Shown here piece by piece: positions 27,644-37,126 of a DNA stretch of 64,000 nucleotides; the first letter of the stretch is position 1; every line of letters begins with the position of its first letter. The position numbers and the translations under genes are program-made. The stretch lies in assembly GCF_017874715.1 (NCBI RefSeq), contig NZ_JAGGLR010000001.1:62001-126000 (forward strand), written 5' to 3'. Source of the stretch: Streptomyces iranensis (GTDB lineage: Bacteria; Actinomycetota; Actinomycetes; Streptomycetales; Streptomycetaceae). Under the pieces are notes generated by a model. It saw only the letters and a program-made list of their open reading frames with translations, was not told where the DNA came from and made no database searches.

Positions 27644-28531
27644 ATGACCACGGTCACTGACTTGTACCCGACCCGTGGTGCCGTGGAGGTGGCCACACCG
27701 CGCGTGGACCCGGTGGTGTGGTCCGAGCCCGGGGCTCCGGGGCCGCTGCAACCGTCCGAGCTGAGCGATTTCGATCGCGACGGCTTCCTGGCGATCGACC
27801 AGCTGATCACTCCGGATGAGGTCGCGGTGTACCGCGCCGAACTGGACCGGCTGGTCACCGACCCGGACGTGCGCGCCGACGAACGCTCGATCATCGAGCC
27901 GAAGTCCAGGGACGTACGGTCGGTGTTCGAGGTGCATCGGATCAGCGAGGTCTTCGCGAACCTGGTGCGTGACCCGCGAGTGGTGGGTCGCGCGCGGCAG
28001 ATCCTGGGCTCGGACGTCTACGTCCACCAGAGCCGGATCAACGTCAAGCCGGGCTTCGGGGCCTCGGGCTTCTACTGGCACTCGGACTTCGAGACCTGGC
28101 ACGCCGAGGACGGCCTGCCGAACATGCGGACCGTGTCGGTCTCGATCGCCCTGACCGAGAACTTCGACACCAACGGCGGCCTGATGATCATGCCGGGCTC
28201 GCACCACACCTTCCTCGGCTGTGAAGGCGCCACGCCGAAGGACAACTACAAGCGGTCGCTGCAGATGCAGGACGCCGGCATCCCGTCGGACGAGGCCCTC
28301 ACCGGCTTCGCCGACAAGCACGGCATCAAGCTGTTCACCGGCCTGGCCGGGTCGGCGACGTGGTTCGACTGCAACTGCATGCACGGGTCCGGCGACAACA
28401 TCACGCCGTATTCCCGCAGCAATGTGTTCATCGTGTTCAACAGCGTGGAGAACACGGCGGTCAAGCCGTTCGCCGCACCGGTCCCCCGGCCGGAGTTCAT
28501 CGGCGCGAAGGACTTCACGCCCGTACGGTGA
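27644..28531 (+). CDS. ectD: Ectoine 5-hydroxylase EctD
   Basis: Fe(II)/2-oxoglutarate dioxygenase of 295 residues that hydroxylates ectoine to 5-hydroxyectoine. The iron ligands are His146 and Asp148 in FYWHSDFETWHAEDG and His247 in CMHGSGDN. The EctD signature segment around these residues is intact. It is the last gene of the operon and is followed by a strong terminator. The organism therefore should make both compatible solutes. Confidence 0.97.
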   Translation: MTTVTDLYPTRGAVEVATPRVDPVVWSEPGAPGPLQPSELSDFDRDGFLAIDQLITPDEVAVYRAELDRLVTDPDVRADERSIIEPKSRDVRSVFEVHRISEVFANLVRDPRVVGRARQILGSDVYVHQSRINVKPGFGASGFYWHSDFETWHAEDGLPNMRTVSVSIALTENFDTNGGLMIMPGSHHTFLGCEGATPKDNYKRSLQMQDAGIPSDEALTGFADKHGIKLFTGLAGSATWFDCNCMHGSGDNITPYSRSNVFIVFNSVENTAVKPFAAPVPRPEFIGAKDFTPVR

Positions 28532-28560
28532 CGACCGCCGTGCGATGACGTGACGTCCGT

Positions 28561-28600
28561 GATCTGAGGGAAGCCGGAGTATCCCGGCTTCCCTCAGATC
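28561..28600 (+). terminator. Terminator of the ect operon
   Basis: A perfect 17-base stem (left arm GATCTGAGGGAAGCCGG) closes on the loop AGTATC and is followed by TCTTG. It lies 29 bases beyond the ectD stop and just before the convergent aminotransferase gene, for which it may also work. Confidence 0.88.
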
Positions 28601-28634
28601 TCTTGTGCCGCGGATCCCCCGTGCCGGGACCCGC

Positions 28635-29687
28635 TCAGCCGGACAGCCGCTCCAGCAGCCGGTCCACATCGGCCACGGTGTTGTACAGGTGGAAGGAGGC
28701 GCGGAGGTTGCCGGCCCGCGCCGAGACGTGCACCTCGGCCTCCGCCAGCCGCGACGCGGCGCCGCCCAGGCCCGGTACGGAGACGATGGCCGACCCGGGG
28801 GCGGCCACGGGCTGGTGACCGAGCGCGACGACCCCGTCCCGGAAGCGGTCGGCGAGCGCGCGGTCATGCGCGGCGATGGCCTCGGTGCCCAACTCCTCGA
28901 TCAGCCCGAGCGAGTGCCGGGCCGCGACGTACGCGTACACGCTCGGGCTCTCGTCGAAGCGTCGTGCGGAGTGGGCGAGTTCCTCCACCGGGCCGTAGCA
29001 GCTGTCCCAGGGCTTCTCGCCCGCGACCCAGCCCGCGAAGACGGGGGTGAGTTCGCCGAGGTCCTCGGGCACGGTCAGGAACGCGGCCCCGCGCGGGCAC
29101 AACAGCCACTTGTAGGCCACGCACACCGTGTAGTCGGCCTCGGCGGCGTTCACCGGGAACCAGCCCGCCGCCTGGCTGATGTCCACCAGCGTGCGGGCCC
29201 CGTGGGTCCGGGCGGCCTCCCGGATGGCGGCGAGGTCGGCGATCCGCCCGTCCGCCGACTGGACCGCGCTCACGGCCACCAGCGCCGTACCGGGCCGCAC
29301 CGCCTCCGCGATCTCCTCCAGCGGCACGATGCGCAGCTTGAGGTCGCCGCGCACGGCGAAGGGGTTGACCAGGGAGCTGAAGTCGCCGTCGGCCACCAGG
29401 ACTTCGGCCCCGGGCGGCAGCGAGGTCGCGATCATCCCCGCGTACCCGGCGACCGAGCTGCCGGCTGCGACGCGCCGGGCCGGTACGCCGACGAGCCGAG
29501 CGTAGGCGGCGCGGCTCGCCTCGACCGCCTCGAAGGACACGTCGACGATGGGCTGTCCGGCGGCCGAGCCGTCGAGGACCGCCTTCACTGCGGCTACGGA
29601 GCGTGCGGGGATCAGACCGCTGGACGCGGTGGTGAGATACGTCGTGTGTGGCGCGAATTCGGCGCCCGCCAGGCTCTCCATGTCCAA
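28635..29687 (-). CDS. Class V aminotransferase-fold PLP enzyme
   Basis: Protein of 350 residues of the NifS/kynureninase fold. The PLP lysine is in CVAYKWLLCPRG (about 195), with the aspartate in TLVDISQAAGWFPV and the N-terminal YLTTASSGLIP. It lacks an IscS-type cysteine loop. The substrate is unknown; related proteins include isopenicillin-N epimerase-like and cysteine desulfurase-like enzymes. The start is within MDMESLAG (29687 or 29681). It converges with ectD. Confidence 0.8.
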   Translation of the reverse strand: MDMESLAGAEFAPHTTYLTTASSGLIPARSVAAVKAVLDGSAAGQPIVDVSFEAVEASRAAYARLVGVPARRVAAGSSVAGYAGMIATSLPPGAEVLVADGDFSSLVNPFAVRGDLKLRIVPLEEIAEAVRPGTALVAVSAVQSADGRIADLAAIREAARTHGARTLVDISQAAGWFPVNAAEADYTVCVAYKWLLCPRGAAFLTVPEDLGELTPVFAGWVAGEKPWDSCYGPVEELAHSARRFDESPSVYAYVAARHSLGLIEELGTEAIAAHDRALADRFRDGVVALGHQPVAAPGSAIVSVPGLGGAASRLAEAEVHVSARAGNLRASFHLYNTVADVDRLLERLSG

Positions 29688-29882
29688 CCACTATGGGACG
29701 GGCGCACCCCGGCGTCCATCGCGTTTCCGTGTCGGATGCCTTCAAGCGATCCTTATACATACCCGCTGACCAGCGGCGATTCTGATGGCTTGGGCAGCGC
29801 CCGGGTGAACGCCGACGCGAATCGGCCGCCGGACGCGCGGGTCAGATCCGCGGGTCCGGCGGCCGAGCCGCCATTCCGGGGG

Positions 29883-31418
29883 TCAGCCGCGCTGCTCCCG
29901 GACGCCGTTGATCCGCCGCGGCAGCTCCAGCGGGTTCTCGTCGCGCAGCTCCGGCGGCAGCAGGGCGGCCGGGGTGTCCTGGTACGCGACCGGCCGCAGC
30001 CAGCGCTCGACGGCGGTGCCGCCGACCGAGGTGGAGGTGGAGGTGGTGGCCGGGTAGGGGCCGCCGTGGTGCTGGGCCGGGGCGACCGCGACACCGGTCG
30101 GCCAGCCGTTGACCAGGACCCGGCCGGCCAGCGGGGTGAGCTCGGCGATCAGCTCACCGGCCCGGCCCTCGGCGCCCTCGCCCTCGGCGGCGGAGAGATG
30201 GACGGTGGCGGTGAGGTTGCCCGGGAGCCGCCCGAGCACCGCGCTGATCTCGTCGTCGCTCTCGTAGCGCGCCACGACGGTCACCGGGCCGAAGCACTCC
30301 TCCAGCAGCACATCGTGCGGGCCGCCCTCGGCGAGCCGCCGCGCCGGGACGGTCAGGAAGCCCGCGCTGACCGTGTGCTCACCGCCGGATCCGGGGGTGA
30401 CCGGGGCCTCCACGTCCGCCAGCTCGACGCGCTCCTTGATCCCGGCGACGAAGTTGTCCCGCATCCGGTGGTCGAGCAGGACCCCGGCGTCGGTGTTGCT
30501 GACGGCGTCGGTGAGGGACTTCAGCAGGCCGTCGCCCGCCGGGCCGGCCGGGGCCAGCACAAAGCCGGGCTTGGTGCAGAACTGGCCGACGCCCAGCGTC
30601 ATGGAGCCCGCGAGCCCCGCGCCGATCTGGTCGCCGCGCTCGCTTGCCGCGGCCTCGGTGACCACGACCGGGTTGAGGCTGCCCAGTTCGCCGTGGAAGG
30701 GGATCGGCACCGGCCGCGAGGCCGCCGCGTCGTGCAGGGCGCGGCCGCCGCGGACCGAGCCGGTGAAACCGGCGGCGGCGATCAGCGGATGCTTCACCAG
30801 CTCAAGACCCGCGTCGAAGCCGTGCACCACCGCGATCACATCGACGGGCACCCCGACCCGCTCGGCGGCGCGGCGCAGCGCGGAGGCGGCCACCTCGGAG
30901 GTGGCGGGGTGGTCGGGGTGGGCCTTGACGATCACCGGGCAGCCCGCGGCGAGGGCGCTCGCGGTGTCCCCGCCGGGCACGGAGAAGGCGAGCGGGAAGT
31001 TGCTGGCGGCGTAGACGGCGACGACGCCGAGCGGCAGCTTGTAGCGGCGCAGATCGGGCCAGGGCGGGGTCTGGGTGGCGTCGGCGTGGTCGACGCGGAC
31101 GTCGAGGAAGGCGCCCTCGTCCACGATGGTCGCGAACGACCGCAGCTGGTAGGTGGTGCGGGCCAGTTCGCCGGTGAGCCGGGCGGGGCCGAGGGCGGTC
31201 TCCGCGTCGGCGGCCTCGACCAGCTGGTCACGGGCCTCGTCGAGCAGATCGGCGGCGGTGCGCAGCAGGGCGGCGCGCACCGCACGGTCGGCCAGGGAGC
31301 CGCGGGCGGCGTGGGCCGCGCGCACCACACGGTCGACCTCCTCCGCCGTGGCTTCGACCGCTACCTGCTCGCGCTGCTTTCCGGTTCGGGGGTCGACGCT
31401 CCACACTGGTGCTGACAC
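29883..31418 (-). CDS. Alpha-ketoglutarate semialdehyde (2,5-dioxovalerate) dehydrogenase, NADP-type ALDH
   Basis: Aldehyde dehydrogenase of 511 residues. Motifs: SNFPLAFSVPGGDTASALAAGCPVIVKAHPDHP (cofactor site, shown in part), FTGSVRGG, FHGELGSLNPVVV (catalytic Glu) and GVGQFCTKPG with the nucleophilic Cys. This pattern marks the subgroup that oxidises 2,5-dioxovalerate to alpha-ketoglutarate, the last step of non-phosphorylative pentose and uronate/aldarate oxidation. The GTG at 31418 follows AGGAGGA. It is divergent from an IclR regulator, with a palindrome in between. Confidence 0.88.
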   Translation of the reverse strand: MSAPVWSVDPRTGKQREQVAVEATAEEVDRVVRAAHAARGSLADRAVRAALLRTAADLLDEARDQLVEAADAETALGPARLTGELARTTYQLRSFATIVDEGAFLDVRVDHADATQTPPWPDLRRYKLPLGVVAVYAASNFPLAFSVPGGDTASALAAGCPVIVKAHPDHPATSEVAASALRRAAERVGVPVDVIAVVHGFDAGLELVKHPLIAAAGFTGSVRGGRALHDAAASRPVPIPFHGELGSLNPVVVTEAAASERGDQIGAGLAGSMTLGVGQFCTKPGFVLAPAGPAGDGLLKSLTDAVSNTDAGVLLDHRMRDNFVAGIKERVELADVEAPVTPGSGGEHTVSAGFLTVPARRLAEGGPHDVLLEECFGPVTVVARYESDDEISAVLGRLPGNLTATVHLSAAEGEGAEGRAGELIAELTPLAGRVLVNGWPTGVAVAPAQHHGGPYPATTSTSTSVGGTAVERWLRPVAYQDTPAALLPPELRDENPLELPRRINGVREQRG

Positions 31419-31472
31419 CGCGGATTCCTCCTGCTGTGGTGTTACCGCTGCTTGCGTCACACACATCGACGG

Positions 31473-31489
31473 TGTTCGATATGCTGAAC
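31473..31489. promoter_or_regulatory. Palindromic operator between ALDH and IclR genes
   Basis: GTTCGATATGCTGAAC has GTTC/GAAC arms and includes TGTTCGATAT, the motif also found at 45135 and 47845. It lies 55 bases before the ALDH start and 65 before the IclR start, a normal place for an IclR autoregulatory site. Confidence 0.55.
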
Positions 31490-31553
31490 GCTGTCCCGGG
31501 TGATGAATTTCCCCTCGGGACTCTATGGCTGGTCGAACAGAGGGGTCAAGGCG

Positions 31554-32324
31554 ATGTCAGCTGCCGAGACAGGCGGGGCCCAGGTCAAATCGGCAGTCCG
31601 CACGGTCGAACTGCTGGAGTTCTTCGCCGGGCGGCCCGGCATGCACAGCCTCGCCGCGGTCCAGGAGGCCGTGGGCTATCCCAAGTCGAGCCTCTACATG
31701 CTGCTGCGCACCCTGGTGGAGCTCGGCTGGGTGGAGACGGACGCCACCGGCACCCGCTACGGGATCGGGGTGCGCGCCCTCCTCGTCGGCACCTCCTACA
31801 TCGACGGCGACGAGGTCGTGGCCGCCGCCCGCCCCACCCTGGACCGGCTCTCGGACGACACCACCGAGACCATCCACCTCGCCCGGCTCGACGGCACCAA
31901 TGTCGTCTATCTCGCCACCCGGCAGTCGCAGCACTATCTGCGCCCCTTCACCCGCGTCGGCCGCCGGCTGCCCGCCCACTCCACCTCGCTGGGCAAGGCG
32001 CTGCTGGCCACGTACTCCGACGAGCAGGTGCGCAAGCTGCTGCCGGAGACGCTGAGCCAGCTCACCGAGCACACCATCACCGACCGCGAGAAGCTGATCG
32101 AGGAACTGCACCTCATCCGGGAGCAGGGGTACGCGGTGGACCGCGAGGAGAACACCCTGGGCCTGCGCTGCTTCGGCATCGCCATCCCGTACCGCACCCC
32201 CTCGCGCGACGCCATCAGCTGCTCGGTGCCGGTGGCCCGGCTCACCCCCACCCATGAGCAGATGATCAAGGACGCCCTGTTCGACGCCCGGGACCGGCTC
32301 ACCCTCGCGACGCGCCGCCTCTGA
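31554..32324 (+). CDS. IclR-family transcriptional regulator
   Basis: Protein of 256 residues: winged helix-turn-helix at about 10-65 (SAVRTVELLEFFAGRPGMHSLAAVQEAVGYPKSSLYMLLRTL, quoted in part) and the C-terminal effector domain with GRRLPAHSTSLGKALLA and the later DREENTLGLRCFGIAIP. IclR regulators commonly control sugar-acid catabolism and bind pathway intermediates. It is divergent from the ketoglutarate-semialdehyde dehydrogenase gene, which it probably regulates. The ATG at 31554 is chosen because it has AGGGGTCAAG upstream. Confidence 0.88.
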   Translation: MSAAETGGAQVKSAVRTVELLEFFAGRPGMHSLAAVQEAVGYPKSSLYMLLRTLVELGWVETDATGTRYGIGVRALLVGTSYIDGDEVVAAARPTLDRLSDDTTETIHLARLDGTNVVYLATRQSQHYLRPFTRVGRRLPAHSTSLGKALLATYSDEQVRKLLPETLSQLTEHTITDREKLIEELHLIREQGYAVDREENTLGLRCFGIAIPYRTPSRDAISCSVPVARLTPTHEQMIKDALFDARDRLTLATRRL

Positions 32325-32416
32325 CCCATGGGAGGACGGCCCCTCCGCCGCACGGCGGAGGGGAATCGTCGGGCGGGGTGACGCGCGGCGTACGCCGCGC
32401 CGGAAGGCTGGTGGCC

Positions 32417-33751
32417 ATGGCCCGGACCCGCCCCCGCACCCGCAAATCTGACCTACGCTGTGCGGATGACCGTCGGATTGCCCCGGTGACCGGGGCGTGG
32501 TGGCGGCGGGCGGTCCGAGCGGTGGTCGGCCGCCGGGTCCAGCTGCGCTGGGTCCATCTGGTGCTCGGCGGCGCCCTGCTGATGCCGTACTACCTGCTGA
32601 CCACCGTGGTCTTCGCGATGCTGGCTCATGGCGCCGACCCCTTCACCTCCCTGCGCTGGCAGCTGGGCACCTTCGGCTCGGCCCTGCCGCTGGCCGCGCC
32701 GACCGCGCTCCTGCCGCTCGTACGCCCCTTGGAGGCCACCGCCGCGCGCTCGCTGTGCGGGCTGCCGGAGTCCGCGGAGCTCGCGGCCGGGCCCGCCGGT
32801 TCGTGGGACGCGCGCGCCCGCACCGCGCTCTGGTACGGGCTGCACCTGGCCATCGGCGGGCTGGTCAGCGGGGTCTTCCTGTCCCTGCTGCCCGCCTCGG
32901 CGCTGCTGGTCGCGCTGCCGTTCACCGACGATTCGTACGCCGACGGGCTGGGCTGGCCGGACGCGTTCGGCTCGACCCCCACCGCGCTCGCGCCCTTGGC
33001 CGGGGTGGCGCTGCTGGCCATGCTCATGGGGATCGCCGCGGCCGCCGGAGCGCTGCTGGCCCGCTGCGCCCCCGCGCTGCTCGGACCGGCCCCCGCCGAG
33101 CGGCTCGCCGCCGCCGAGCGGCGGGCTGCCCGGCTGGCCTCCCGCAACCAGCTCGCCCGTGAGCTGCACGACTCGGTCGGCCATGCGCTGAGCGCGGTGA
33201 CCCTCCAGGCGAGCGCGGCCCGTAAGGTCCTCGACTCCGATCCGGACTTCGCCCGGGAGGCGCTGGCGGCCATCGAGGAGACCACCCGGGACGCGGTCGG
33301 TGAACTCGACAGCGTGCTGGGCCTGTTACGGGAAGGGGAGGCCGCCCCGGCCACCACCCCCTCCCCCACGCTGATGGACCTGGACGGGCTGCTCGCCCGC
33401 ACCCGGGCCGCGGGCGTCGCCGTCGAGCTGACGGCCCCGGGCACGCTGGACCGGCTGCCGCCCGTGGTCTCCCGCGAGGCGTACCGCATCGTCCAGGAAG
33501 GGCTCAGCAACGCGCTGCGCCACGCGGGCCGGGTGCCGGTGCGGCTCCGGATCGCGGAGGACCGGAAGAAGGTGGAGATCACGATGGAGAACCCGGTGGA
33601 CGGAACCCCCCGGGCACGGACCGCCGGCGGCGGCCGCGGGCTGCGCGGCATCACCGAGCGGGTCACCCTGCTGCGCGGCACCTGCGCCTGGGACACCGTG
33701 GACGGCGTCTGGCGGCTCACGGTCCGGCTCCCGGTGGAGGCGTCCCGGTGA
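32417..33751 (+). CDS. NarL/DesK-type sensor histidine kinase
   Basis: Protein of about 444 residues. The N-terminal half has four to five membrane helices without a large extracellular sensor. The HisKA_3 dimerisation motif ARELHDSVGHALSAV carries the phospho-accepting His251. A short ATPase domain follows (EAYRIVQEGLSNALRHAG and GGGRGLRGITERV). The start is uncertain: ATG 32417 has GGAAGG nearby, while GTG 32487 is a shorter alternative. It overlaps the response-regulator start by four bases (GTGA). The signal is unknown. Confidence 0.88.
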   Translation: MARTRPRTRKSDLRCADDRRIAPVTGAWWRRAVRAVVGRRVQLRWVHLVLGGALLMPYYLLTTVVFAMLAHGADPFTSLRWQLGTFGSALPLAAPTALLPLVRPLEATAARSLCGLPESAELAAGPAGSWDARARTALWYGLHLAIGGLVSGVFLSLLPASALLVALPFTDDSYADGLGWPDAFGSTPTALAPLAGVALLAMLMGIAAAAGALLARCAPALLGPAPAERLAAAERRAARLASRNQLARELHDSVGHALSAVTLQASAARKVLDSDPDFAREALAAIEETTRDAVGELDSVLGLLREGEAAPATTPSPTLMDLDGLLARTRAAGVAVELTAPGTLDRLPPVVSREAYRIVQEGLSNALRHAGRVPVRLRIAEDRKKVEITMENPVDGTPRARTAGGGRGLRGITERVTLLRGTCAWDTVDGVWRLTVRLPVEASR

Positions 33752-34428
33752 GCACCCCGCCGTCCCCCTTGCGCATCGTGCTCGTCGACGACGAGCGGAT
33801 GGTGCGCACCGCGCTGCGCGCGATCCTCTCCAGCGAGCCGGACCTGGAGGTCGTGGGCGAGGCCGGAAGCGGCGCCGAGGCCGTGCCGGTGGTCCGTGAA
33901 CTGCGCCCGGACGTGGTGCTGATGGACGTCCGGATGCCCGATGTGGACGGCATCCGCGCCACCGAGCGGATCCTGGGCACCGTGCCGGACCCGCCGCGCG
34001 TCATCGTGGTCACGACGTTCGAGAACGACAGCTATGTGTACGACGCGCTGCGCGCCGGGGCCAGCGGCTTCCTGCTCAAGCGGGCCCGCGCGGCGGAGCT
34101 GGTGCAGGCGGTGCGGGTGGTGGCGCGCAGCGATTCGCTGCTGTTCCCGGCCGCCGTGCGGGCGCTGGCCGCCGAGCACGCCGCCGCCCGCGGCCCGGAC
34201 CGCGAGGCGACGGCGCGGGCGCTGCACGAGCGGCTCTCCGAGCGGGAGGCCGCGGTGCTGCGGCTGATGACCGACGGGCTGTCCAACTCCGAGATCGCGG
34301 CCCGGATGGCGGTGGGCCCGGCCACCGTCAAGACGCATGTGGGGTCGGTGCTCACCAAGCTGGGGGTGCGGGACCGCACCCAGGCGGTGATCGCCGCGTA
34401 CGAAAGCGGTTTCGTCACACCGGGCTGA
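33748..34428 (+). CDS. LuxR/NarL-family response regulator
   Basis: Protein of 226 residues with receiver domain (acidic pair DD at 14-15, phospho-acceptor Asp60 in VVLMDVRMPD, Lys in GFLLKRA) and a C-terminal LuxR helix-turn-helix (about 160-220, LSEREAAVLRLMTDGLSNSEIAARM, quoted in part). The GTG start overlaps the kinase stop, so the two form a two-component pair. The pair's targets cannot be told from the sequence. Confidence 0.92.
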   Translation: MSTPPSPLRIVLVDDERMVRTALRAILSSEPDLEVVGEAGSGAEAVPVVRELRPDVVLMDVRMPDVDGIRATERILGTVPDPPRVIVVTTFENDSYVYDALRAGASGFLLKRARAAELVQAVRVVARSDSLLFPAAVRALAAEHAAARGPDREATARALHERLSEREAAVLRLMTDGLSNSEIAARMAVGPATVKTHVGSVLTKLGVRDRTQAVIAAYESGFVTPG

Positions 34429-34498
34429 CATCCGGCGGCCGGGGTGGTCTGCTGTGACGGGTCGGCCGCACGGGCGGACGAGCAGGAGGAGCAGACGC

Positions 34499-35479
34499 AT
34501 GGAGTACGTACGGCTGGGCGCGTCGGGCGTCAAGGTGTCGCGGATCTGCCTGGGCATGATGAGCTACGGCAACCCCGAGCACCGGCCCTGGCAGCTGGAC
34601 GTCGACGACGCGCGGCCGATCGTGCGGCGCGCGGCCGAGGAGGGGGTGACCTTCTTCGACACCGCCGACATGTACTCGGTGGGCCGCAGCGAGGAGATCA
34701 CCGGCGTGCTGCTGCGGGAGCTCTTCCCCAGCCGCGACGACTACGTCCTGGCCACGAAGGTCTACAACCCGATGGGCGAGGGCCCCAACGACCGCGGGCT
34801 TTCCCGCAAGCACATCATGGCGGGCATCGACGCCTCGCTGCGGCGGCTGGGCACCGACCATGTGGATCTCTACCAGATCCACCGCTTCGACCACGAGACG
34901 CCGCTGGAGGAGACGATGGAGGCGCTGCACGATGTGGTGCGGGCCGGAAAGGCCCGGTACATCGGCGCGTCCTCCATGTACGCCTGGCAGTTCGCCAAGG
35001 CCCAGCACATCGCCGAGGCGCACGGCTGGACCCGGTTCGTCTCGATGCAGAACCACTACAACCTGCTCTACCGCGAGGAGGAGCGGGAGATGAACCCGCT
35101 CTGCCTGGACCAGGGCGTGGGCGTCATCCCCTGGAGCCCGCTGGCGCGCGGGCTGCTGGCGGGCACCCGCGACCGGGACCGCACCGGGACGACGGTCCGG
35201 GCGGGCAGCGATCAGATGGTGGAGCGGTGGTACGCGGACGCGGACTTCTCCATCGTGGACGCCACCCGCGCGATCGCCGAGGAGCGCGGGGTGTCCCCGG
35301 CCCAGGTCGCGCTGGCATGGCTGCTCAGCAGGCCCGCGGTCACCGCGCCGATCGTCGGCGCCACGAAGACCCGCCACCTCGAGGACGCGGTCGCGGCGGT
35401 CGGGCTGACGCTCGACGAGAAGGAGGTGGCCCGCCTGGAGGCCCCCTACCGCCCGCGCCCCATCATGGGCCACAGCTGA
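34499..35479 (+). CDS. Aldo/keto reductase
   Basis: Protein of 326 residues with the AKR barrel. Catalytic residues are visible: Asp and Tyr in FFDTADMYSVGRSEE, Lys in VLATKVYNP, and His in VDLYQIHRFDHETP. The C-terminal NADPH-binding segment APIVGATKTRHLEDAV is present. Its length and motifs fit the YghZ/Tas-like group that reduces various aldehydes. The ATG at 34499 has AGGAGGAGC upstream. It follows the two-component genes by 70 bases and may be read through from them. Confidence 0.9.
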   Translation: MEYVRLGASGVKVSRICLGMMSYGNPEHRPWQLDVDDARPIVRRAAEEGVTFFDTADMYSVGRSEEITGVLLRELFPSRDDYVLATKVYNPMGEGPNDRGLSRKHIMAGIDASLRRLGTDHVDLYQIHRFDHETPLEETMEALHDVVRAGKARYIGASSMYAWQFAKAQHIAEAHGWTRFVSMQNHYNLLYREEEREMNPLCLDQGVGVIPWSPLARGLLAGTRDRDRTGTTVRAGSDQMVERWYADADFSIVDATRAIAEERGVSPAQVALAWLLSRPAVTAPIVGATKTRHLEDAVAAVGLTLDEKEVARLEAPYRPRPIMGHS

Positions 35480-35498
35480 CGGGGCGGGGCGGCCCCCC

Positions 35499-35567
35499 GG
35501 GGGCGGCTTCCGGGGACGGCTTCCGGGAACGGCTTCCGGAGCGCCTGCCGGGGGCGGCTTCCGGGGC
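35499..35567. repeat. Short tandem repeat (CGGCTTCCGGG, four copies)
   Basis: Copies of (GGG)CGGCTTCCGGGG occur at about 35504, 35517, 35531 and 35556, with a diverged unit between the last two. The array lies 20-88 bases beyond the stop of the aldo/keto reductase gene. Confidence 0.75.
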
Positions 35568-35586
35568 GCAGGCGAGGCGTCGCGGC

Positions 35587-37032
35587 TCAGGTGAGCAGCT
35601 GCTCGAGGGGGTCGATCGCGAAGTAGACCACGAACAGCGCGGCCGTCCCCCACAGCAGCCAGTGCACCTCTCGCGCCTTGCCCAGCACCGTCTTGATCAC
35701 CACATAGGAGATGAACCCGGCGCCGATCCCATTGGAGATGGAGTAGCTGAACGGCATCAGCGCGATGGTGAGGAACGCCGGGACGGCGATGTCGACGCGC
35801 TCCCAGTCGATGGACCGCACCTGGCTCATCAGCAGGAAGCCGACCGCGATCAGCGCCGGGGCGGCGGCCTGGGCGGGCACCACGGTGGCCAGCGGAGTCA
35901 GGAAGAGCGCGAGCCCGAACAGCGCTCCGGTGACCACGCTGGCGAAGCCGGTGCGCGCGCCCTCGCCGACCCCGGCCGCGGACTCGATGTAGCTGGTGTT
36001 GGACGAGGCGGACGCGGCGCCGCCGAGGGCGGCCGCCGCACCGTCGATGAGCAGCACCCGCCCCAGTCCCGGCACCCTGCCCTCGGCGTCCAGCAGCCCG
36101 GCCTCGTTGCTCACCCCGACGACCGTGCCCATGGTGTCGAAGAAGTCGGACAGGATGAGGGTGAAGATCAGCAGGACGATGGTCACCACACCGACCTGCT
36201 GGAACGCCCCGAAGAGGCTGAACGAGCCGAGCAGCCCGAAGTCCGGGGTGTCGACGACGCTGTCGGGGAGGGTGGGCGCGGTCAGCCCCCATGCCTCCGG
36301 CCGGATGTCGGCGATCTCGTTGATGACGATCGCGAGCACGGTCGAGACGACGATGCTGATCAGAAGGGCGCCCTTGGCCTTGCGCGCCATCAGCGCGACG
36401 GTCAGCAGCACCCCCACGCAGAAGACCAGCACCGGCCAGCCGCTGAGCCGCCCGTCCGAGCCGAGCTGCACGGGCGTGGAGCCGGTGGGGCCCGGGATGC
36501 GGGAGACGAACCCGGCGTCGATGAAGCCGATGAAGGCGATGAACAGCCCGATCCCCACGCTGATGGCCTGCTTCAGCGGCTGCGGGATGGCGTGCATCAC
36601 CGCCTCGCGCAACCCGGTCACCACCAGCGCGCAGATGATCAGGCCCTCCAGGACCACCAGACCCATGGCGTCCGCCCAGCTCATCTGGGGGGCGATCTGA
36701 AAGGCGACGACCGCGTTGAGCCCGAGGCCCGCGGCGAGGGCGAGCGGAAGATTGCCGCCGATGCCCATGAGGACGGTCATCACGGCGGCCACCAGAGCGG
36801 TCGCGGTGGCGAGTTGGGTGCCGGAGAGCTGCTCGCCGAACTTGTCCTTCGCCCCGCCCAGGATGATCGGGTTCAGGACGAGGATGTACGCCATCGTGAA
36901 GAAGGTGGCGAACCCGCCCCGGACCTCCCGGCCGAGGGTGGAGCCCCGCTCGGATATCCGGAAGTAGCGGTCGAGCAGGGGGAGTCCGGGCAGTGGTGGG
37001 ACCGGGGCCTTGTCCGTGATCTGTCTCGCCAT
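35587..37032 (-). CDS. NCS2/AzgA-type purine permease
   Basis: Integral membrane protein of 481 residues with about 12-14 helices. The N-terminal GGFATFFTMAYILVLNPIIL, the MGIGGNLPLALAAGLGLNAVVAF segment and SSNTSYIESAAGVGEGARTG are hallmarks of the AzgA branch (adenine, guanine or hypoxanthine with protons). The exact purine is not deducible. It converges with the aldo/keto reductase gene. Confidence 0.9.
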   Translation of the reverse strand: MARQITDKAPVPPLPGLPLLDRYFRISERGSTLGREVRGGFATFFTMAYILVLNPIILGGAKDKFGEQLSGTQLATATALVAAVMTVLMGIGGNLPLALAAGLGLNAVVAFQIAPQMSWADAMGLVVLEGLIICALVVTGLREAVMHAIPQPLKQAISVGIGLFIAFIGFIDAGFVSRIPGPTGSTPVQLGSDGRLSGWPVLVFCVGVLLTVALMARKAKGALLISIVVSTVLAIVINEIADIRPEAWGLTAPTLPDSVVDTPDFGLLGSFSLFGAFQQVGVVTIVLLIFTLILSDFFDTMGTVVGVSNEAGLLDAEGRVPGLGRVLLIDGAAAALGGAASASSNTSYIESAAGVGEGARTGFASVVTGALFGLALFLTPLATVVPAQAAAPALIAVGFLLMSQVRSIDWERVDIAVPAFLTIALMPFSYSISNGIGAGFISYVVIKTVLGKAREVHWLLWGTAALFVVYFAIDPLEQLLT

Positions 37033-37126
37033 GGTCGCGCTCCTCGGGGGACGGCGGGCGGGTCGGCGGCGTGCCGGATCATGGGATTGTGCCCGCCAGG
37101 AGCGCGATTCAGGTTTTCCCGGGGTT

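Noticed and set aside
28605..31415. Plus-strand frame of over 900 codons across the aminotransferase and ALDH genes
   Set aside because: It is antisense to two clear enzymes, spans their intergenic gap and has no recognisable motif.
29883..32324. Amino-acid or betaine aldehyde dehydrogenase linked to osmoprotection because of nearby ect genes
   Set aside because: A strong terminator separates ect from it, its motifs fit the ketoglutarate-semialdehyde subgroup, and the IclR partner points to sugar acids.
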